The translations under genes and the position numbers were made by a program. This document shows, in pieces, positions 35,901-47,864 of a stretch of 64,000 bases of DNA. The stretch covers positions 6,477,501 through 6,541,500 of the forward strand of contig NC_088325.1 in NCBI RefSeq assembly GCF_910592395.1. Direction: 5' to 3'. Each line of letters opens with the position of its first letter. Positions within the stretch are counted from its first letter, which is position 1. Below the pieces are notes generated by a model that was not told the DNA's origin, did no database searches, and was given only the letters and a program-made list of their open reading frames with translations. Origin of the DNA: Lineus longissimus. Its lineage: Eukaryota; Nemertea; Pilidiophora; Heteronemertea; Lineidae.

Positions 35901-38900
35901 ACTATTTATAGCTCACAAGGTCATTTGCATAAGATATTGATGACGTTTTAGTCACGTGACAGTTGGACATCGACACTTATTTCTACGCATTTGAGCTTAT
36001 TTCAAAGTCAATTATCTTTGACCCTGCATTGTTTTTAGCATGAATGATACCATAGAGTCAGAGAGAGAAATATTCAGAACAATTACGTAGTATTTCCAAC
36101 ACTCCGACATGTGCCAGATGGAATCTAACTGCCCTAGTTAGAAAGCCTAAATCCATTACGAAACCGCATGTTTGTCCGACATTGCCTGTAATTCAGCGAT
36201 GGGGAAATAGAGGGCAGCAGCTGCAGTGACGTCATCTTCGCGGAATGCTATTATGGGGCAGCAGCTGGCTGCTCCTTTGAACCCCAGATTGATTTCTCCG
36301 GAGACCAAGGTAATAATATTCTCACAACATAACTCACTTGTATGACTCTGAGCTTGGCACATGGTACTTCCACATGGTTTTGAATGTCTGCCCATCAAGA
36401 GCAATAACTGTCGAGTTGAAAGCGACAATGATGATGTCTTCTACCCCGTCACGATTCAGGTCGACCAGAGCTGGAGGCGTCATGAAGCCCTTGAAGTCAT
36501 CGTGGAGGATGGAGCGAGCCTGGCAAACAGAAAAAAGTGTTAATTCCTTTACGACATGGGGAGGCTGCATGATATAATGATTCTGATTTGCGCTAAAGGT
36601 CACGAAGGTTTGTCTCCCATGAGTCATTTACATTCTACTTGAATCTCTGCACCTCGTTTGATACCGATAAGTGCCCTCTGGTGAAACCATTACGTTTACA
36701 GCTCCAGATAAAACCAAAAGGTGTTTTAGAGCTGTACGAATTATCAAGATTTTATTATAATTGTCAGATATAAAGCAAATCAGTGTGTGACCGTCCAGTC
36801 ATGAAAGAAAAAAAAACGGTACAACATTTTGCTGCGATGCTTTCGGAAACTTGACAGTTGGCCTATAAAATGTATTTTTCTAACAAATAGCATTTTAAAT
36901 TTAAAGATAACTGAAAAATCATGAGTTCATAACTATTTAGTTTGCCCAGTGTTGGTCATATCGCGTGCTGTCCATCGTTTGATCTAACCCGGCCATTGTC
37001 CGAGACCTGATAGCGGATTGTAATGCTCAACTATCTGTTCAGGGATTAGGCTCACGGAACAATAGGCCAAATCTTGGCCAGGGGGACCTGAATTGTTCGA
37101 TTTTGGTTCTTAAGGGGGGACATGGGTCAGAAAATATGATTTTTTATTTCTGGATGGAATTGAATGAAATTTGCAGGGTGTACTCATGGGCCATCCCTGA
37201 TTCCAAAAATACCACCAAATTTGGCCCACCTCCCTTGGTTGCTAGGTTACGGCGGCCATCTTGAATTTGGACCCCCCAAACTACGCCACATACCTTTTTT
37301 TTTTTAATTGTTTGGGACCCCTGCAAATAGTTCAGTATGGTGTAGAAAGACCTGCTGTATGCAATCAGCTAGTTTACAGGGACTATTTGGAAGTTTGTAC
37401 CTCATTTCCAGCCTAAAATCCAAGGAGCAAATTTTTTGGGGGGGTGGTGCCACCTATTAGGCCTTATATACTGAAACCCGGGAAAATCAAACCAAGCTAT
37501 CATAGCTGATTGCATAGTAGACATTCCAAAGAACATATCCTAAAAGTTTCATGAGCCCCAGTCAAGAAAGAAAAAAATGGTATGTGGTATAGTTTTGCTA
37601 TGTATGCCTTTTACCTTAGTTCTGAGTAATTCGCGTTCAAAGTTCGAATTTACGTTTTTGAAGTTCTTTCACTTTCAAAGTTCATGTAATTCTGTGAAAC
37701 AGTCATAAACAATCCTCTAACTTATGTACAGTCTAGAAACAACCTTAGAACAATGCCCCTGCATAATTTTCTCTCACAAAAATGTTTTGGTCAAAGTCTT
37801 TCTAACCTGATAAACTTCTTAGAAATGTTCGCTAATTCAACAATAACATTGATAAAATTGCATTTGCCAAAGAATACATATGTACAGCCACCTAGAGTAT
37901 TGTCAGTCACAGTTTCATCTATCTAGAACTTCCCAGATTGATACGTCACACCCTCGCCTCTAGCCAGATGAGCAGTTTGCCTCTGTTCCGCACGTCTTAG
38001 CTCCTTCCTCCTGACTTTCACAGACTCTGAATGCTTCTTGTCACATTTCGTCATCCTCTTCTCATCTTCCCTATGAGCATGAACTTGAGTATGCTCGCCT
38101 GGACTGAGACCAATATTGTCCAGCACATCCAAAACTGCAGTGTTTCCTTTATTGAAAGCAACTACAGTTGATGCTGCAGCTGCCTCAACTGTCTTCAATG
38201 ACCAGTGCTTCGTTTTTGGAACTCGTTTCCATAGTGTGGAATGAATGCACTCATTGGCATTTGATGTTTTGCCCCTCTTGCACCTGTTGAGGAGTTCCGG
38301 AGTCGACAGCCTCTCATATATGGGCAGTAGCACATCTTGGACAGCAGGGGACATTTTGGGTTTTGGACAAGGGGGTGGATCTTCCCCATTGGCAAGAGCC
38401 TTTTTGTATTTGCACCAGGAATTTACTCCATCTGGGCAATAGTCATGCATCTGGTTTGCATCACACGAGATGGTATGGTGAAGTCCAGCCATTATCTCTT
38501 GTCGCATGCCTTCGGTATCATCTGGATTATTCTGGATTGCCCAGCCATAGTATGACGAGAGTTGCTTCACTAAGTCCTTAGTGAGCTTTCCCCTCCCACC
38601 GATAGGAGCCTTGGCAGCTTTCTGCCTTTCGATCTGGTTGTTCAGTGCCGTTGTCATTCTCTTCTTGACATGGTTTACACATTCTTCCTTCCTTATTGCC
38701 ACCCTTGGCCCATATACTTCGAGTTGATTCAGTTTATCAAAGGAAGAACTATCCCCATCACCCAGGAACGTAGTGTACTGTAGTCCATTTGTTTCTACAG
38801 AGCGTTTCCAGAGAATCTGGGCAGCTTCGCTTTCCATTGAATGTGACGTACAAGCAATATTTTTGTCGCAATCTGGTTGATGCTTCTGCCACCATTCCTC

Positions 38901-41900
38901 ATACTCATCAGAGTCTGGTTTTGGCCCAATGGCACAGGCTTTACAGTAGTTGGACAGAACAACATAGTCCACAACTAGACCAGAACATAATTCTATAACA
39001 AAACCTGTACCAATGTGCGATGCCATGCGCCTTCCTCTGGTCATCCAGGATCCGTCAAAAGAGACATCGATGTCATAATTCAGGCATCCGCGCTTTGGCC
39101 CCAACCCAAAAACATCGAAATAAAGTTGCTTCACAATCTCCACAGCCCTATCTATACACTCTCGTGAGGCTCCCTCGGCAGCTGCTAACAGTCTCGGCTG
39201 ATACCCCTGGTATGTCTTCAGATGCATAGGTGTGGGCATGTTGACAGTGGCAGCAAAACGTTCAAACCCTGAAAACCCTATGCTTGCCTCCCGAGTTGCC
39301 TGTGTTGTACGTAAATTCACATCAAATGGAACATTGCTCGCGTTGGTGTCTCCAAGTCGTGCAGATGTGTGTGTGAAACCGTACTTGGTTCCATTGGGAA
39401 GATCCTTTTTACAGTCCTCGCAATAAATTGACCACTGAGTGGAGAGCCCGAGTTTTTTATGTTCCCGTATGATGACGCAAGAGGGTTCAAACCTACACAG
39501 TGGGCAAATCAGATTACTAGTCTGTATGAGGCGAGTAATGCACGCAGGATCCACCAATCTGTACGACCCAATATCATCAGCACTAAACCTCTTGATGTCT
39601 GGTTTTTTGGGGGGCTGTATGATTTTATTTCCGAAATAACCCTTGATCTTTCTCCGCGACGCAGACAAACGCTGGACATCCTCCCATGTCACATCCTCAT
39701 CTATGTCATCTATACCATCATCATCTTGAGGTGGAGGTGCCGGTCCAGTGATCACAGTGGCATCACTGACACTGTCGACATTGTCATCCCCTTGCGGATC
39801 CTCAACCACATCCATGCTAAGTGCATGTTCCGACTCATAGTCATTGTCACTACTACCCTGATCTAAATCTGAGCTAGAATCTAAATCTGGCATCCTTGCA
39901 AGCCCAGGTGAAGACAAAGACACAGGTGCAGCTGAGTGTACAGACATGACAGAAGCACATGAAGCAGTAGACGGATACAGAGATAGAAGCAGAAGCACAA
40001 GCATTGTCATTCTCATCATAATCAGAGTGAGAGTCACCAACACCAAGCTGCAAGCGAGATCGTTTTTTTACAGCAAAACCTTTCATTTTGGTGTACCTGC
40101 GCTTTTTACCAAATGAATTACTCGCTGTCCATTTGTATTTCCGTTTGGAAGGCATTCTTTCGTCGAAAATGCCGAGAAATTATGAAAAACTGATGAAAAC
40201 AAGTGAAAAACTAAGTGAAATGTCAAATGAACTGTCAGACAGAACACGTGCAGGAAGTAAGTTGTGCGCATGCGCGTTCGTGTCCCTTTACATGAGCAGC
40301 CAATCAGCGCCAACGCACACTTCGGATTCTACGTCGGAGCCAATCAGATCACTCGGAACATTCCGGAACGCTAATGAATTCATATTTGGGCAAAGAACGC
40401 CTCCAGGTTTGGGGTTTTCCCGTGAAAGACGTCATAGATACTCTATTTATGATAGGGGATTCCAATAGTTGAGGTCAAGACCATTCTGGTGATGGGTGGA
40501 ACATTCATCAAGTCGCACTCGGTCGAGTTGAAAACATCGATGAAAATGTGTAAATAAACGACAATTTTTCCTACAAAAGATGCTTTCTTCTCAAAAACAA
40601 ATAAAGTAGATTTCCTAAAATGCTTTTTTTATTGGGAAAGAGGGTTATTTCGTCCAAAAATCTCTTTGAAGATGATGGAAGGAGGGTCATAGATTCCAAA
40701 TCCGACTAAATCTCATTTTTGATATCGCACAAAAATCGCGACTTTTTTGCAAATAAGCTCCGACCCGTGTCCTGCCTTAAGGCCTGTAAACGTCATGTTC
40801 TTGTCACCACCTGCCTGATAATGTAAACTGCCAATTTTTTGCATGTGTCATATTTTATTTTCATTGATTTCACATAACAGAGGATATTCACCAAAAAAAG
40901 TTTCGATTGATAAAACGGAAAAAATCAAAAATCCGTAAAAACGAAAATCATGAAACTTTTATTTTCGTTAAAAATGTGCAAAAGGCACAAAAATTTGGCA
41001 GTTTGCAGTACACCAGAAATAACAATCAGTTACCTTGGTCTTTAGGTCTCCCTTATAGAGATCATCAAGGAGCACATACCAGAAGCTGCCCCCATGCGTC
41101 TCACCTCCTGTACCAAACAAGACCACTTCTGACCCATCGCGCAGTGTGTGAAGCTGGGGGGAGTAGTACGACTCATGGCCGTCAGGAACTGTCTCCCACC
41201 GTAAAACGTTTCCATCTTTACCACTGAAGATCATAAGACGACCAAATCGTTCTTCTTTGCTACCTAAAACACCAGAATATGGGAAAATCAGTGGCATAAT
41301 AGTATTATACGTATGCTGTTTGTTAAAAAATTTTGAATTTGTAATTGAATTTAAAAATGTCCAATTGCAGAAATACGTACTAAATATAAATTTCAACAAT
41401 GTTACCCTTGTGTTGACTGATACTATGAATACCAAGGTAAAACAAATTTGTATTCACAATAACTGTCCTATGGCATTGTGTATTAGTGGATTTCTATTTA
41501 ACTGGATCACAAGTAATTACGAACGGCGTATCCATTTAAGAGAGCACCGAGCACAAAATTAGGAGGTCATGGGTTCGATTCTTGGAAGGATCACCCCTGT
41601 TTCGTTTTTGCGTCCTTGAGCAAGGCTCTTTACCCTACTTGCTTCTCTCTACGCTAGAGTAAATGAAATGGCCAGGGCCATTGTGCTCACCTCATGTGGA
41701 GGAAAGATGGATAAAGAGCATGGTCTTGTGTCATGTAGTGTTAGGTTTGATGTAGGTCCAAGCAATTACAATTTCCCCAAAATGGCCAATTTACAGTACA
41801 TTCGACCTCTGTGACCTTGAAAAGTAGGTCAAATCAAAGAAGACCCGGGTGACACATTGAATGGTTGTTAGAATTAGATGTACCTATGATATAAAATTGG

Positions 41901-44900
41901 TGCCAATCCGGCAAGTCATTACTAGGAATAATGGCATTTTGAAGAATTTAGGATTTGGCCCCCTCCCTGGAGGCCAAACGGCAAATCAGATCGCACCAAA
42001 CTTCGGTACCTGAGATCACCTGACCAAGGGGTACATGTGTACTTAATTTGTGATCAATAGTCATTGCAGTTAAGAAACGTGCCATAGTTACGGCCTGACG
42101 GCGAATTTACGCCATTTGACCTCTGTGACCTTGACAAGAAGGTCAAATTAAAAACCTGTGTGACATATACTGTATGGTGGTTAGATGTACCCATGATATC
42201 AAATTGGTGGCAATCGGGCAAGAAGTTAAGGAATAATCACATTTTTAAGGTTTTTGGATTTTGCCCCCTGGTGGTCAAGTGGTGAATCATATTGGACCAA
42301 ACTTTGGTCCCTGAGATCACCTGACTAAGGGGTAAATGTGTACCAAATTTGGTATCAATAGTCATTGCAGTTTAGAAACGTGCCATCGTTACATCCTAAC
42401 GGCTAATTTACACCATTTGACCTCTGTGACCTTGAAAAGGAGGTCAAATCAAAAACCCGGAGGATATATGATGCACCTTTGCTAGAAGTACCTACCACAT
42501 TTTTTTCAAAATTTCCCGACTACTATTAAGGGAGATATTGCATATTTTCACTTTTAACGTTTGTCCCCCTAGTGGCCAAACCATGAAACGAATCACACCG
42601 AAACTTGGTCTCCCAGGTGTCATTACATAAGGGTACATGTGTACCAAGTTTCAACTCAATAGCTCTAAGGCACCTATTCCATAGAGGTATACGGTATACT
42701 ACACTATACGCGAACAATGGCTTCACAAAGGGTGCATGACCATGAAACTATTGTTCGCGTATAGTATAGTATAGGGTATAGCTCTATGGAATAGGTGCCT
42801 AACAGTTACGAAACGTGCCCTGCTAACGGACGACGGACGACGACGACGACGACGACGACGACGGACGACGGACGCCACGGTATGGGATAAGCTCACCTCT
42901 GCTAAGAGGTGAGCTAATGACTACCTAGCTGGCAGAATTGGCAAATTATAAATGTAAGTCCTGAGCACTGTATTGTTGCAGCTTGGATTTGTTACACTCC
43001 CAGAGTGTAGAGCTTAAATCATGAATGTACAGGCCAATAGCTAGGTAATAATGTGAAGCGCTTTGAGTGGGTTGAGCGCTATAAAAGTCTCATATTTGTG
43101 AGAAATGGAAAGGTTTGTATTCTTGATTTTTCAAGCCTTCTCTGCTCTAAAGTTACTTCTATAGTCATAGACGTCAGTGCATTCAGGTAATACAGCCTAT
43201 TAAAGCTGACGGGTCAAATATACTTTCCCTGAGTATGGTCAAAGCTGAGTACTCTGGAATGTTTATGATGTGCATTTGGGTCTTCAACTGAATATACTCA
43301 TTACCCAAGTCCACAACAAAAGGGTGGTATTTTCTGTGAACAGGCACGGTAGACCTGGAGTGAGAGCTTCATGCGATGCAATCTGAAATTTATTTTATAA
43401 AGTCCTATCGATCCTGGTAGAGGAAGAGTTTCATTGCTAAACAGGATACTGGTATCCCCGTTTTTGCTATTATTTTGAGAAAAATAGTTTCAAAGTCTGG
43501 AATTTTGTCATCTTTTTATCAAACATTTCACTGTTGACATGATTGCTCTGAAAGTTGGGGACAGGTGTACATGTAAGTCATCATAACGGCAATGCATGTC
43601 ATAGTATGGTTTAATCCAAAATGTTGGATATGGAGCATATCCCGTTTTGCAATGAAACTCTTCATCATGTAGGTCTGGAAACTACAGGATTTTTTATAAT
43701 TTTTCCATTACAACATTTTTTGCCCCTTACCTCGCAGTAACAGTTAAAAGAATTCAGGCCCAGTCCAATACACAGTCTATTGTCTTTTGAAATAAATCCC
43801 GCCCGCACCTAGGGCTAAATTCCCATTGTTCTAACAGTCTTATGAAAGGGTCAGCAAATCTTGATAACACTTACACCCATGAAACATCTTCCGGGGTGAT
43901 CAACAGGTCTAAACTGGCATGGGTAAATGGACAAAATTTCCCATAACAATGCATGATAACCGTGGATTGGTCTCGGATGTGATCGTAAAAAAAAGTGACA
44001 GGCATGTTACTTTCAATCACTACTGTATCAACAAACACCCATGATACTGACCTGGCGCTCTGATTGGGTCCCCGCCGTGTAACACCAGCACCTCTGGTAC
44101 ACCGTCGCCGTCGTAGTCTTTGATTGGCTGTGACGTGTACACATTCATAATGCTATCTTTCCCCGGCTGGGTATCAAACTTCCACAACATTTTCCCCTTC
44201 TTGCCGCTAACGAGTTCTAACACCTAAAATGAACGAAACACAACATGAACGATAAACTTGGTTTTCAATGATCAGTTGCTTCTTCTGCGTTCGGAAATTT
44301 TGAGATGCTCGCAAGACAGTAGGCCATTTTCGGTATCAAATGGTCAGTCATCTCTCTACACAAATACAGAAAACACAAAGCCCCTATTTTAACCCTTTGA
44401 AGCTGATCAATGTTTGCCTGATTTCGACTACAGTCACCAAAACTTATTGGCACTGCTTCATCACTTCATGCAGCTTTGTGAGACTGGGGCATAATGACAA
44501 CTTTGGTTACGTAGTGTGGTAGCTGAGCATGATTCTCATAAGATTTTCCAGAGAGAAAATTTTTGTTCTGTGAGTATTTTGGTATCAAAGGTGATGTAAA
44601 CAACATTTTGCTCCTGAAACTCGGGCTTTATGGGGTGGTACACTACGGCTCCAAAGGGTAGAGTGTGTAACAGATTAGTAAGCCTTTTTTTTCAGTGCTG
44701 ATAGAAGAAACACTGTCGACTCTTTTTTAGATATCAAAATTATGTTGCAAAGAAAGAGTGACATGAGCACCATCACCAAGATATTTGTTTTAGCAAGACA
44801 ATCCGCATCCCATTTATTCCCAGCACCATGTACCGGTACCCACATGTATGGCCTATTTTGTCGAAGCAGGTTATTTACATGAATTTGTCTACATCATGGT

Positions 44901-47133
44901 GGCAGAAAAAGCTAGTGTCCATCCCTCTAGGCCCTGTGCAGATGGTGTCAATGGAAAGACGATGAATTTACAAGTGGATTTAGAAAAGAATATAAAAGAT
45001 ACGGGAAAATATACACTGCCATTCCGACTATCGCCCACTGTGTAAACAACTCACAAACAGACCTGATTAGCGGTTGAAAATATCAAAGCTATGCAATACA
45101 AAGCCTTACCCCTGCACGACCACCACCAAGACAGTCTTTGACACCATCACTATCAAAATCAACACTACATTGTATACCAAACATTTCATGGTCGGCATAA
45201 TGTCGCCACAGCTCCGCGCCGGTCTTCCCGTCTAAACAGAGCAGGCCACCAAAACACGGCTTACTCCCGTTGAAGTAGATATCACATACAATGTCTGGGA
45301 TGTTGTAACCATCAGCACCTGGAAGGAGATAAGCCATCAGAATTGAGCTCACGAAAGTCAGATCAACCTATAGTCCACTTCATGAGAAAATGGCACGCAA
45401 GAAAGCCTATGGCTGGGAAAAGTTGTCCCTAATTTTTGGTCATTATTTTGTCATACTCATACTCTCCATATTTGTGACCCACCACGACAAAATGAGTTGC
45501 ATGTCACACAGAAGAATTAGATGAGCCTAAAATGATACCAGGACAGGACATAAAAGAAGAAATTGATGTGTAATTGATGTGTAAATTGATGTACTCAGAT
45601 GTCACAAAAGGCAGACAACAGTGAAATGAACAACCAGTCGAACTCAACCTGTCAAGCTCGGAGTGACATGCGACTTGTTCCTTCGAGGGCGGGTCACACT
45701 TGGCAGAGAGTCGAAAGTCATGGGTAAGGAGGCTGTCTAAGGCAATTTCCAAAGATATTGTTGAAAACCCACGAATCTGGGTCCATCTATTGAGTAAAGT
45801 ATGCATAGTTCATGCGTTCTCGCTCATTGAGGCATGGTTCAGTACCGACTCTTAACTGACCACCTCCCGGCAATTCTGCAAGCTAATCTAGCTGGAAAAG
45901 GCCTCAGAATGCATACCAATAGCATAACCATATAATTTTCCTAATTTACATGGGGGAGGGTCAAACCATCATTCATTGGTAGATAATCAGGTATTGAAAT
46001 GTACTTCCGTCGTACACAGCCCTGCCAAGCTCACCTTCCAACAAATTTGAAATAACCTGAAAACTGCTATATTCACCAAAAATCTGACTGCATTTTCTTG
46101 TAAAAAAGACTAAAGATTCCCATGCACTCAGTTGGTGCATTATTTTACTAGCAGGAAAGCCATTATGTAAGGCATCCACTGCCAGTCACCAATGGCCTGA
46201 AATTCAAGCCTTTTTAAAACCTACGACACTGTGATGTAATTAGAAAGCCAATTTGTAAATGAAAACAATGCCACACTTCCACAAGCTTACAAGTGAACAG
46301 TCTAATATGTCTCCACAAAGAGGAACCGATTCTGAACTTTGCTAACAGCTAGCCTAGGCATCCTCTTGCAAACAGGGCCTACAACATGACTTCTCCTTAC
46401 TCATGTTTCCGACAGTAAGTAGAGTAAAATGGTCTGATATTGTCAGGATAACAGCTAGGAATAGGATGTGAATTAGCACTGCTGAGGTCAGCGTACTTCA
46501 GGTTAGGGTGCATGAATAATTTTTTAGGGTTGGGAGGACTAGTTCGTGGGAAACTAAAGAGGAAGTAATGAACAAACAGGTTTGTGAAGTGCTGAAGAAA
46601 TGTAACCTACCTGTCCCAAAGCCAATGATAACATCCAGTACACCATCCTCATTAACATCCACGAGTCGTATTGAAGACTCGGTGATCATCTTAGGGATGC
46701 CATGTACCCAAACGTCCTCCACCTCAATGTGCGAACAACCAATCACAGTCTCAGACTTGTTGGCCGGCGGACCCCCGGATCGGAACAACGGACTAAACTT
46801 CCAGTGATTAGTAAACGACTCAACAAGATAAACGATGAAGAGCACCAGACCTGCTATTATGACCAGCGATACCACGCTGACTAAAATCGGCCTGATGATC
46901 ATTTTACAAGGACGGCCTCGGTGAACACGGACTTTGGTTCGCTGTTTCCTTGGATGCATTAGTGGTTTAGTCGATGCCAAATCCCCGCCATTTTGCTCCT
47001 GGACAAAAACATCCTCCTCCTCTTCATCGGACGATATATCGGCCTTTTGTTGTGCATTGTTGTATTCGATTCTTACGCTTTCTTCCATGTTGTCGTCCTG
47101 ATTCAGTCGAGTAAAGCGAACTTTAGTTGGCAT
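26901..47133 (-). CDS. FAM234-family (ITFG3-like) transmembrane protein
   Basis: Thirteen coding exons join in phase: 46611-47133, 45110-45318, 44052-44223, 41034-41263, 36338-36519, 35409-35505, 34432-34612, 32532-32657, 31332-31486, 29865-30843, 28789-28962, 28038-28194, 26901-27069 (3354 nt, 1117 aa). The N-terminus is acidic then basic, followed by one membrane helix (about residues 78-104), implying a type II protein. The ectodomain has FG-GAP-like Asp-rich loops: DVNEDGVLDVIIG, DFDSDGVKD, DYDGDGVPEVLVL, DLNRDGVEDIIIV, with LDGKTG motifs of a beta-propeller. Family-typical YYGMDHDAYGHAAVHECLEK and FNPFNVHMGQMTIYR come from exons 11-12, and a Cys tail ending WSGYMGSYGNSHW from exon 13. 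Human FAM234A/B are about 550-620 aa; the excess is mostly exon 10. Molecular function is poorly known. Whether this is the A or B orthologue is not decided. Confidence 0.93.
27129..27440 (+). mobile_element. tRNA-derived SINE
   Basis: The head resembles a tRNA with A box (GGTTAGAGCGCC), a CAT in the anticodon position (GGACTCATAACC) and B box GGTTCGACTCC. The body ends with AAGCGCTTTGAGCGGGCAAA, TACTGCGCTATATAAGACGC and an (ATT)n tail. It lies in the FAM234 intron between exons 12 and 13, opposite to the gene. Related tails or heads occur at 31590-31870, 41565-41665 and 43050-43090. Confidence 0.75.
27449..27582 (+). repeat. Dispersed repeat, copy 2
   Basis: Matches 24037-24152 (GTCCAAATCACAATTGATAT ... 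GAGATAAGCGTGTCACTGGT). It starts immediately after the SINE tail, within a FAM234 intron. Confidence 0.6.
27803..27958. mobile_element. pogo-like MITE, copy 2
   Basis: Same family as 22796-22975: TTTAAGGACACCC...AGAGAGGTGTCCTGAT...AGAGGTGTCCACTGAGAGAG. The outer left end is eroded. In the FAM234 intron between exons 12 and 13. Confidence 0.6.
29340..29755 (+). repeat. Minisatellite of about 42-bp period in a FAM234 intron
   Basis: About ten diverged tandem units of roughly 42 bp, each with GGCAGCAGGGCTTGAATTTA, ACCAAGGCCAACCCTCCAAA or close variants. It lies between FAM234 exons 10 and 11, only about 110 bp from exon 10. Non-coding. Confidence 0.85.
29865..30843 (-). CDS. FAM234 exon 10: oversized basic, low-complexity exon
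   Basis: A single 979-nt exon of the FAM234 gene encoding about 326 residues (626-951 of the model). It starts after a TTTTTTTTGCAG acceptor (NPKHQDPDYDDE) and ends at a GTGAGT donor (RLLSTG). It contains Asn/Arg-rich stretches, a dense Lys/Arg cluster (KNRKNRRRKKLRKHRRGKN at about two thirds of the exon) and many K-R dibasic sites. The family members I know lack a segment of this size. In a lumenal or extracellular domain such dibasic clusters could be furin-type sites; that is inference. The exon keeps phase on both sides. Confidence 0.85.
31590..31872 (+). mobile_element. SINE with (ATT)n tail
   Basis: Degenerate tRNA-like head (GGTCGCCCAGCAGTTGAACA, CCCAGGTTCGATATT), a body with CTGGGTAATAATGT and TATAGTGCTTCGAG, and a (TTA)n tail at about 31833-31870. 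Plus strand, in a FAM234 intron. Confidence 0.55.
33220..34140. mobile_element. hAT-like non-autonomous DNA transposon
   Basis: About 0.92 kb in a FAM234 intron. The inverted repeats CCAAGGAGGATACCGCGGTG (33220-33239) and its exact complement (34122-34141) bound it. The flanks repeat GACTCTAC (33212-33219 and 34141-34148), a 7-8 bp target duplication typical of hAT elements. The interior holds no transposase. Confidence 0.75.
35188..35265 (-). mobile_element. tRNA-like SINE head
   Basis: On the minus strand, an A box TGGCCTAGTGGTTAACACTG and B box CCGGGTTCGATCCCAGGGAG at tRNA spacing. There is no clean acceptor stem, and it sits in a FAM234 intron, so I read it as a SINE or tRNA pseudogene rather than a working tRNA. 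Confidence 0.55.
37114..40776 (-). mobile_element. Kolobok/Mutator-type DNA transposon, nearly complete
   Basis: A 3663-bp element in the FAM234 intron between exons 4 and 5, same strand as the host gene. Both ends are flanked by TTAA (37110-37113 and 40777-40780). The inverted termini are GGGGGGACATGGGTCAG on the left and GGCAGGACACGGGTCGG read inward from the right. It contains one long transposase ORF (37923-40046). A TTAA duplication excludes classical Mutator (8-9 bp) and suits Kolobok or piggyBac. The protein looks like the Mutator-like transposase domain family widespread in invertebrates. The superfamily name is therefore provisional. Confidence 0.8.
37923..40155 (-). CDS. Mutator-like transposase of the TTAA element
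   Basis: An uninterrupted ORF of 707 codons (40046 to 37923). The predicted protein has an acidic Ser/Asp-rich N-terminus, a Cys-rich finger (CPLCRFEPSCV...YCEDC), a catalytic-core block (DIDVSFDGSWMTRGRRMASH) followed by GLVVDYVVLSNYCKAC, then FLGDGDSSSF, RKEECVNHVKKRM, CPDGVNSWCKY and a basic C-terminus. The Asp residues in DVSFDGSW and GDGDSS are likely members of a DDE triad (inference). The natural start is probably ATG 40155 (MPSKRKYKWTASNSFGKKRR), whose frame differs by one base and joins the long frame near 39960-40000. A one-base indel or a short intron must bridge them, so the copy may or may not be functional. Confidence 0.75.
41463..41545 (+). repeat. Dispersed repeat shared with 18.1 and 19.5 kb
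   Basis: CTATGGCATTGTGTATTAGT...TCTATTTAACTGGATCACAA...GAACGGCGTATCCATTTAAG. The same words occur at 18121-18177 and, inverted, at 19520-19600. Non-coding. Confidence 0.6.
41565..41669 (+). mobile_element. SINE fragment
   Basis: B-box-like GTCATGGGTTCGATTC at about 41566, followed by CCTTGAGCAAGGCTCTTTAC, matching the body of the SINE at 27129 (CCCTGGGCAAGACACTTAAC). It directly abuts tandem-repeat element copy B. Confidence 0.5.
41670..42915. repeat. Tandem-repeat transposon-like element, copy B
   Basis: Same architecture as 11948-13832. It starts GGCCAGGGCCATTGTGCTCA and has about three diverged units with CCTCTGTGACCTTG and GAAACGTGCCA. A (GAC)n run (about 42830-42880) is followed by a terminal hairpin AGCTCACCTC...GAGGTGAGCT (42890-42915). 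One unit is interrupted by a 131-bp Harbinger-type MITE. In the FAM234 intron between exons 3 and 4. Confidence 0.75.
42669..42799. mobile_element. Harbinger-type MITE with TAA duplication
   Basis: 131-bp near-perfect palindrome, arms of about 50 bp. The left terminus is GGCACCTATTCCATAGAG and the right terminus its complement. TAA flanks both sides (42666-42668, 42800-42802). The 3-bp TAA target and GGC start fit PIF/Harbinger. Removing it restores the flanking tandem unit exactly (ATAGCTCTAA then CAGTTACGAAACGTGCC). Confidence 0.85.
42916..44051. other. FAM234 intron 3, upper part
   Basis: Holds a SINE tail (GTGAAGCGCTTTGAGTGGGT, 43051-43090). Nothing else is recognised. Confidence 0.5.
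45473..45698. mobile_element. MITE of the GTGACC...GGTCAC family, copy 4
   Basis: Left end GTGACCCACCACGACAAAAT, right end TTGTTCCTTCGAGGGCGGGT then CAC. The body (GAAGAAATTGATGTG, GGCAGACAACAGTGAAATGA) matches the copy at 10826-11021. In FAM234 intron 1. Confidence 0.65.
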
Positions 47134-47864
47134 TGTCTCGATGTCCGTCCCACACAGACAAACTTCTACTGCAAACTATCACCCATATTATCACACCTCC
47201 CAGAAAGTAGCTTCCAGTGACATTTGCTGTTTATCCTGGTTTTCTCCAATCACACTCCACAGTGCTGTTCTGAGAATACTTTATGTCTTCACTCAGTTCC
47301 ACAACGACCTCTCATTCATTTGAATCACAACTATGACTTGTCCCGTGTTGATTGGTGCCATACAGCTCTCTACTATCACTCTCAGTCACTGCAATGAAAA
47401 AGTTTTTTTTTATAATTATGGAATCAACAAAATGTTTACCTAATATAAAATCGTCATATTGGTGACTAATAATTTCTTCAACTTTCTACCTTGAATGATA
47501 TAAATGGAGCAACAGGACACTTATTCAGAAATTAGGAAAACCCTAGAAGTTGATAGGCATTATAGGCCACCATGATTTAAACCTGCACAACAAACGTCAT
47601 ACATGCAGTGACCCAGTCTCACATGTCTGATGAGTCATTATGGGATTTTTACACAACAAAACAAATTCAAAATAATATTTCATGGAATTCAAAGAAAAAA
47701 AAAATTTCACGGCATGTTTATTCAAAGGCAAAAAGTCCTTGATAATGAGATACAGGTGTTTGTTTATATGTAGTGTTGGGACTTTCCATGGTATTTTATT
47801 AAGTCAGCGAACAAGATGCTGGAGATGTTCTCAGTTATTAGGATGACCCTAAAGAATTACAGTA

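Noticed and set aside
37510-37922. Extra exon of FAM234 between exons 4 and 5
   Set aside because: Exons 4 and 5 already join in phase, and this stretch belongs to the 3' flank of the TTAA transposon.
38195-39866. Several ORFs of 60-135 codons overlapping the transposase
   Set aside because: They are antisense or alternate-frame shadows of the long transposase frame.
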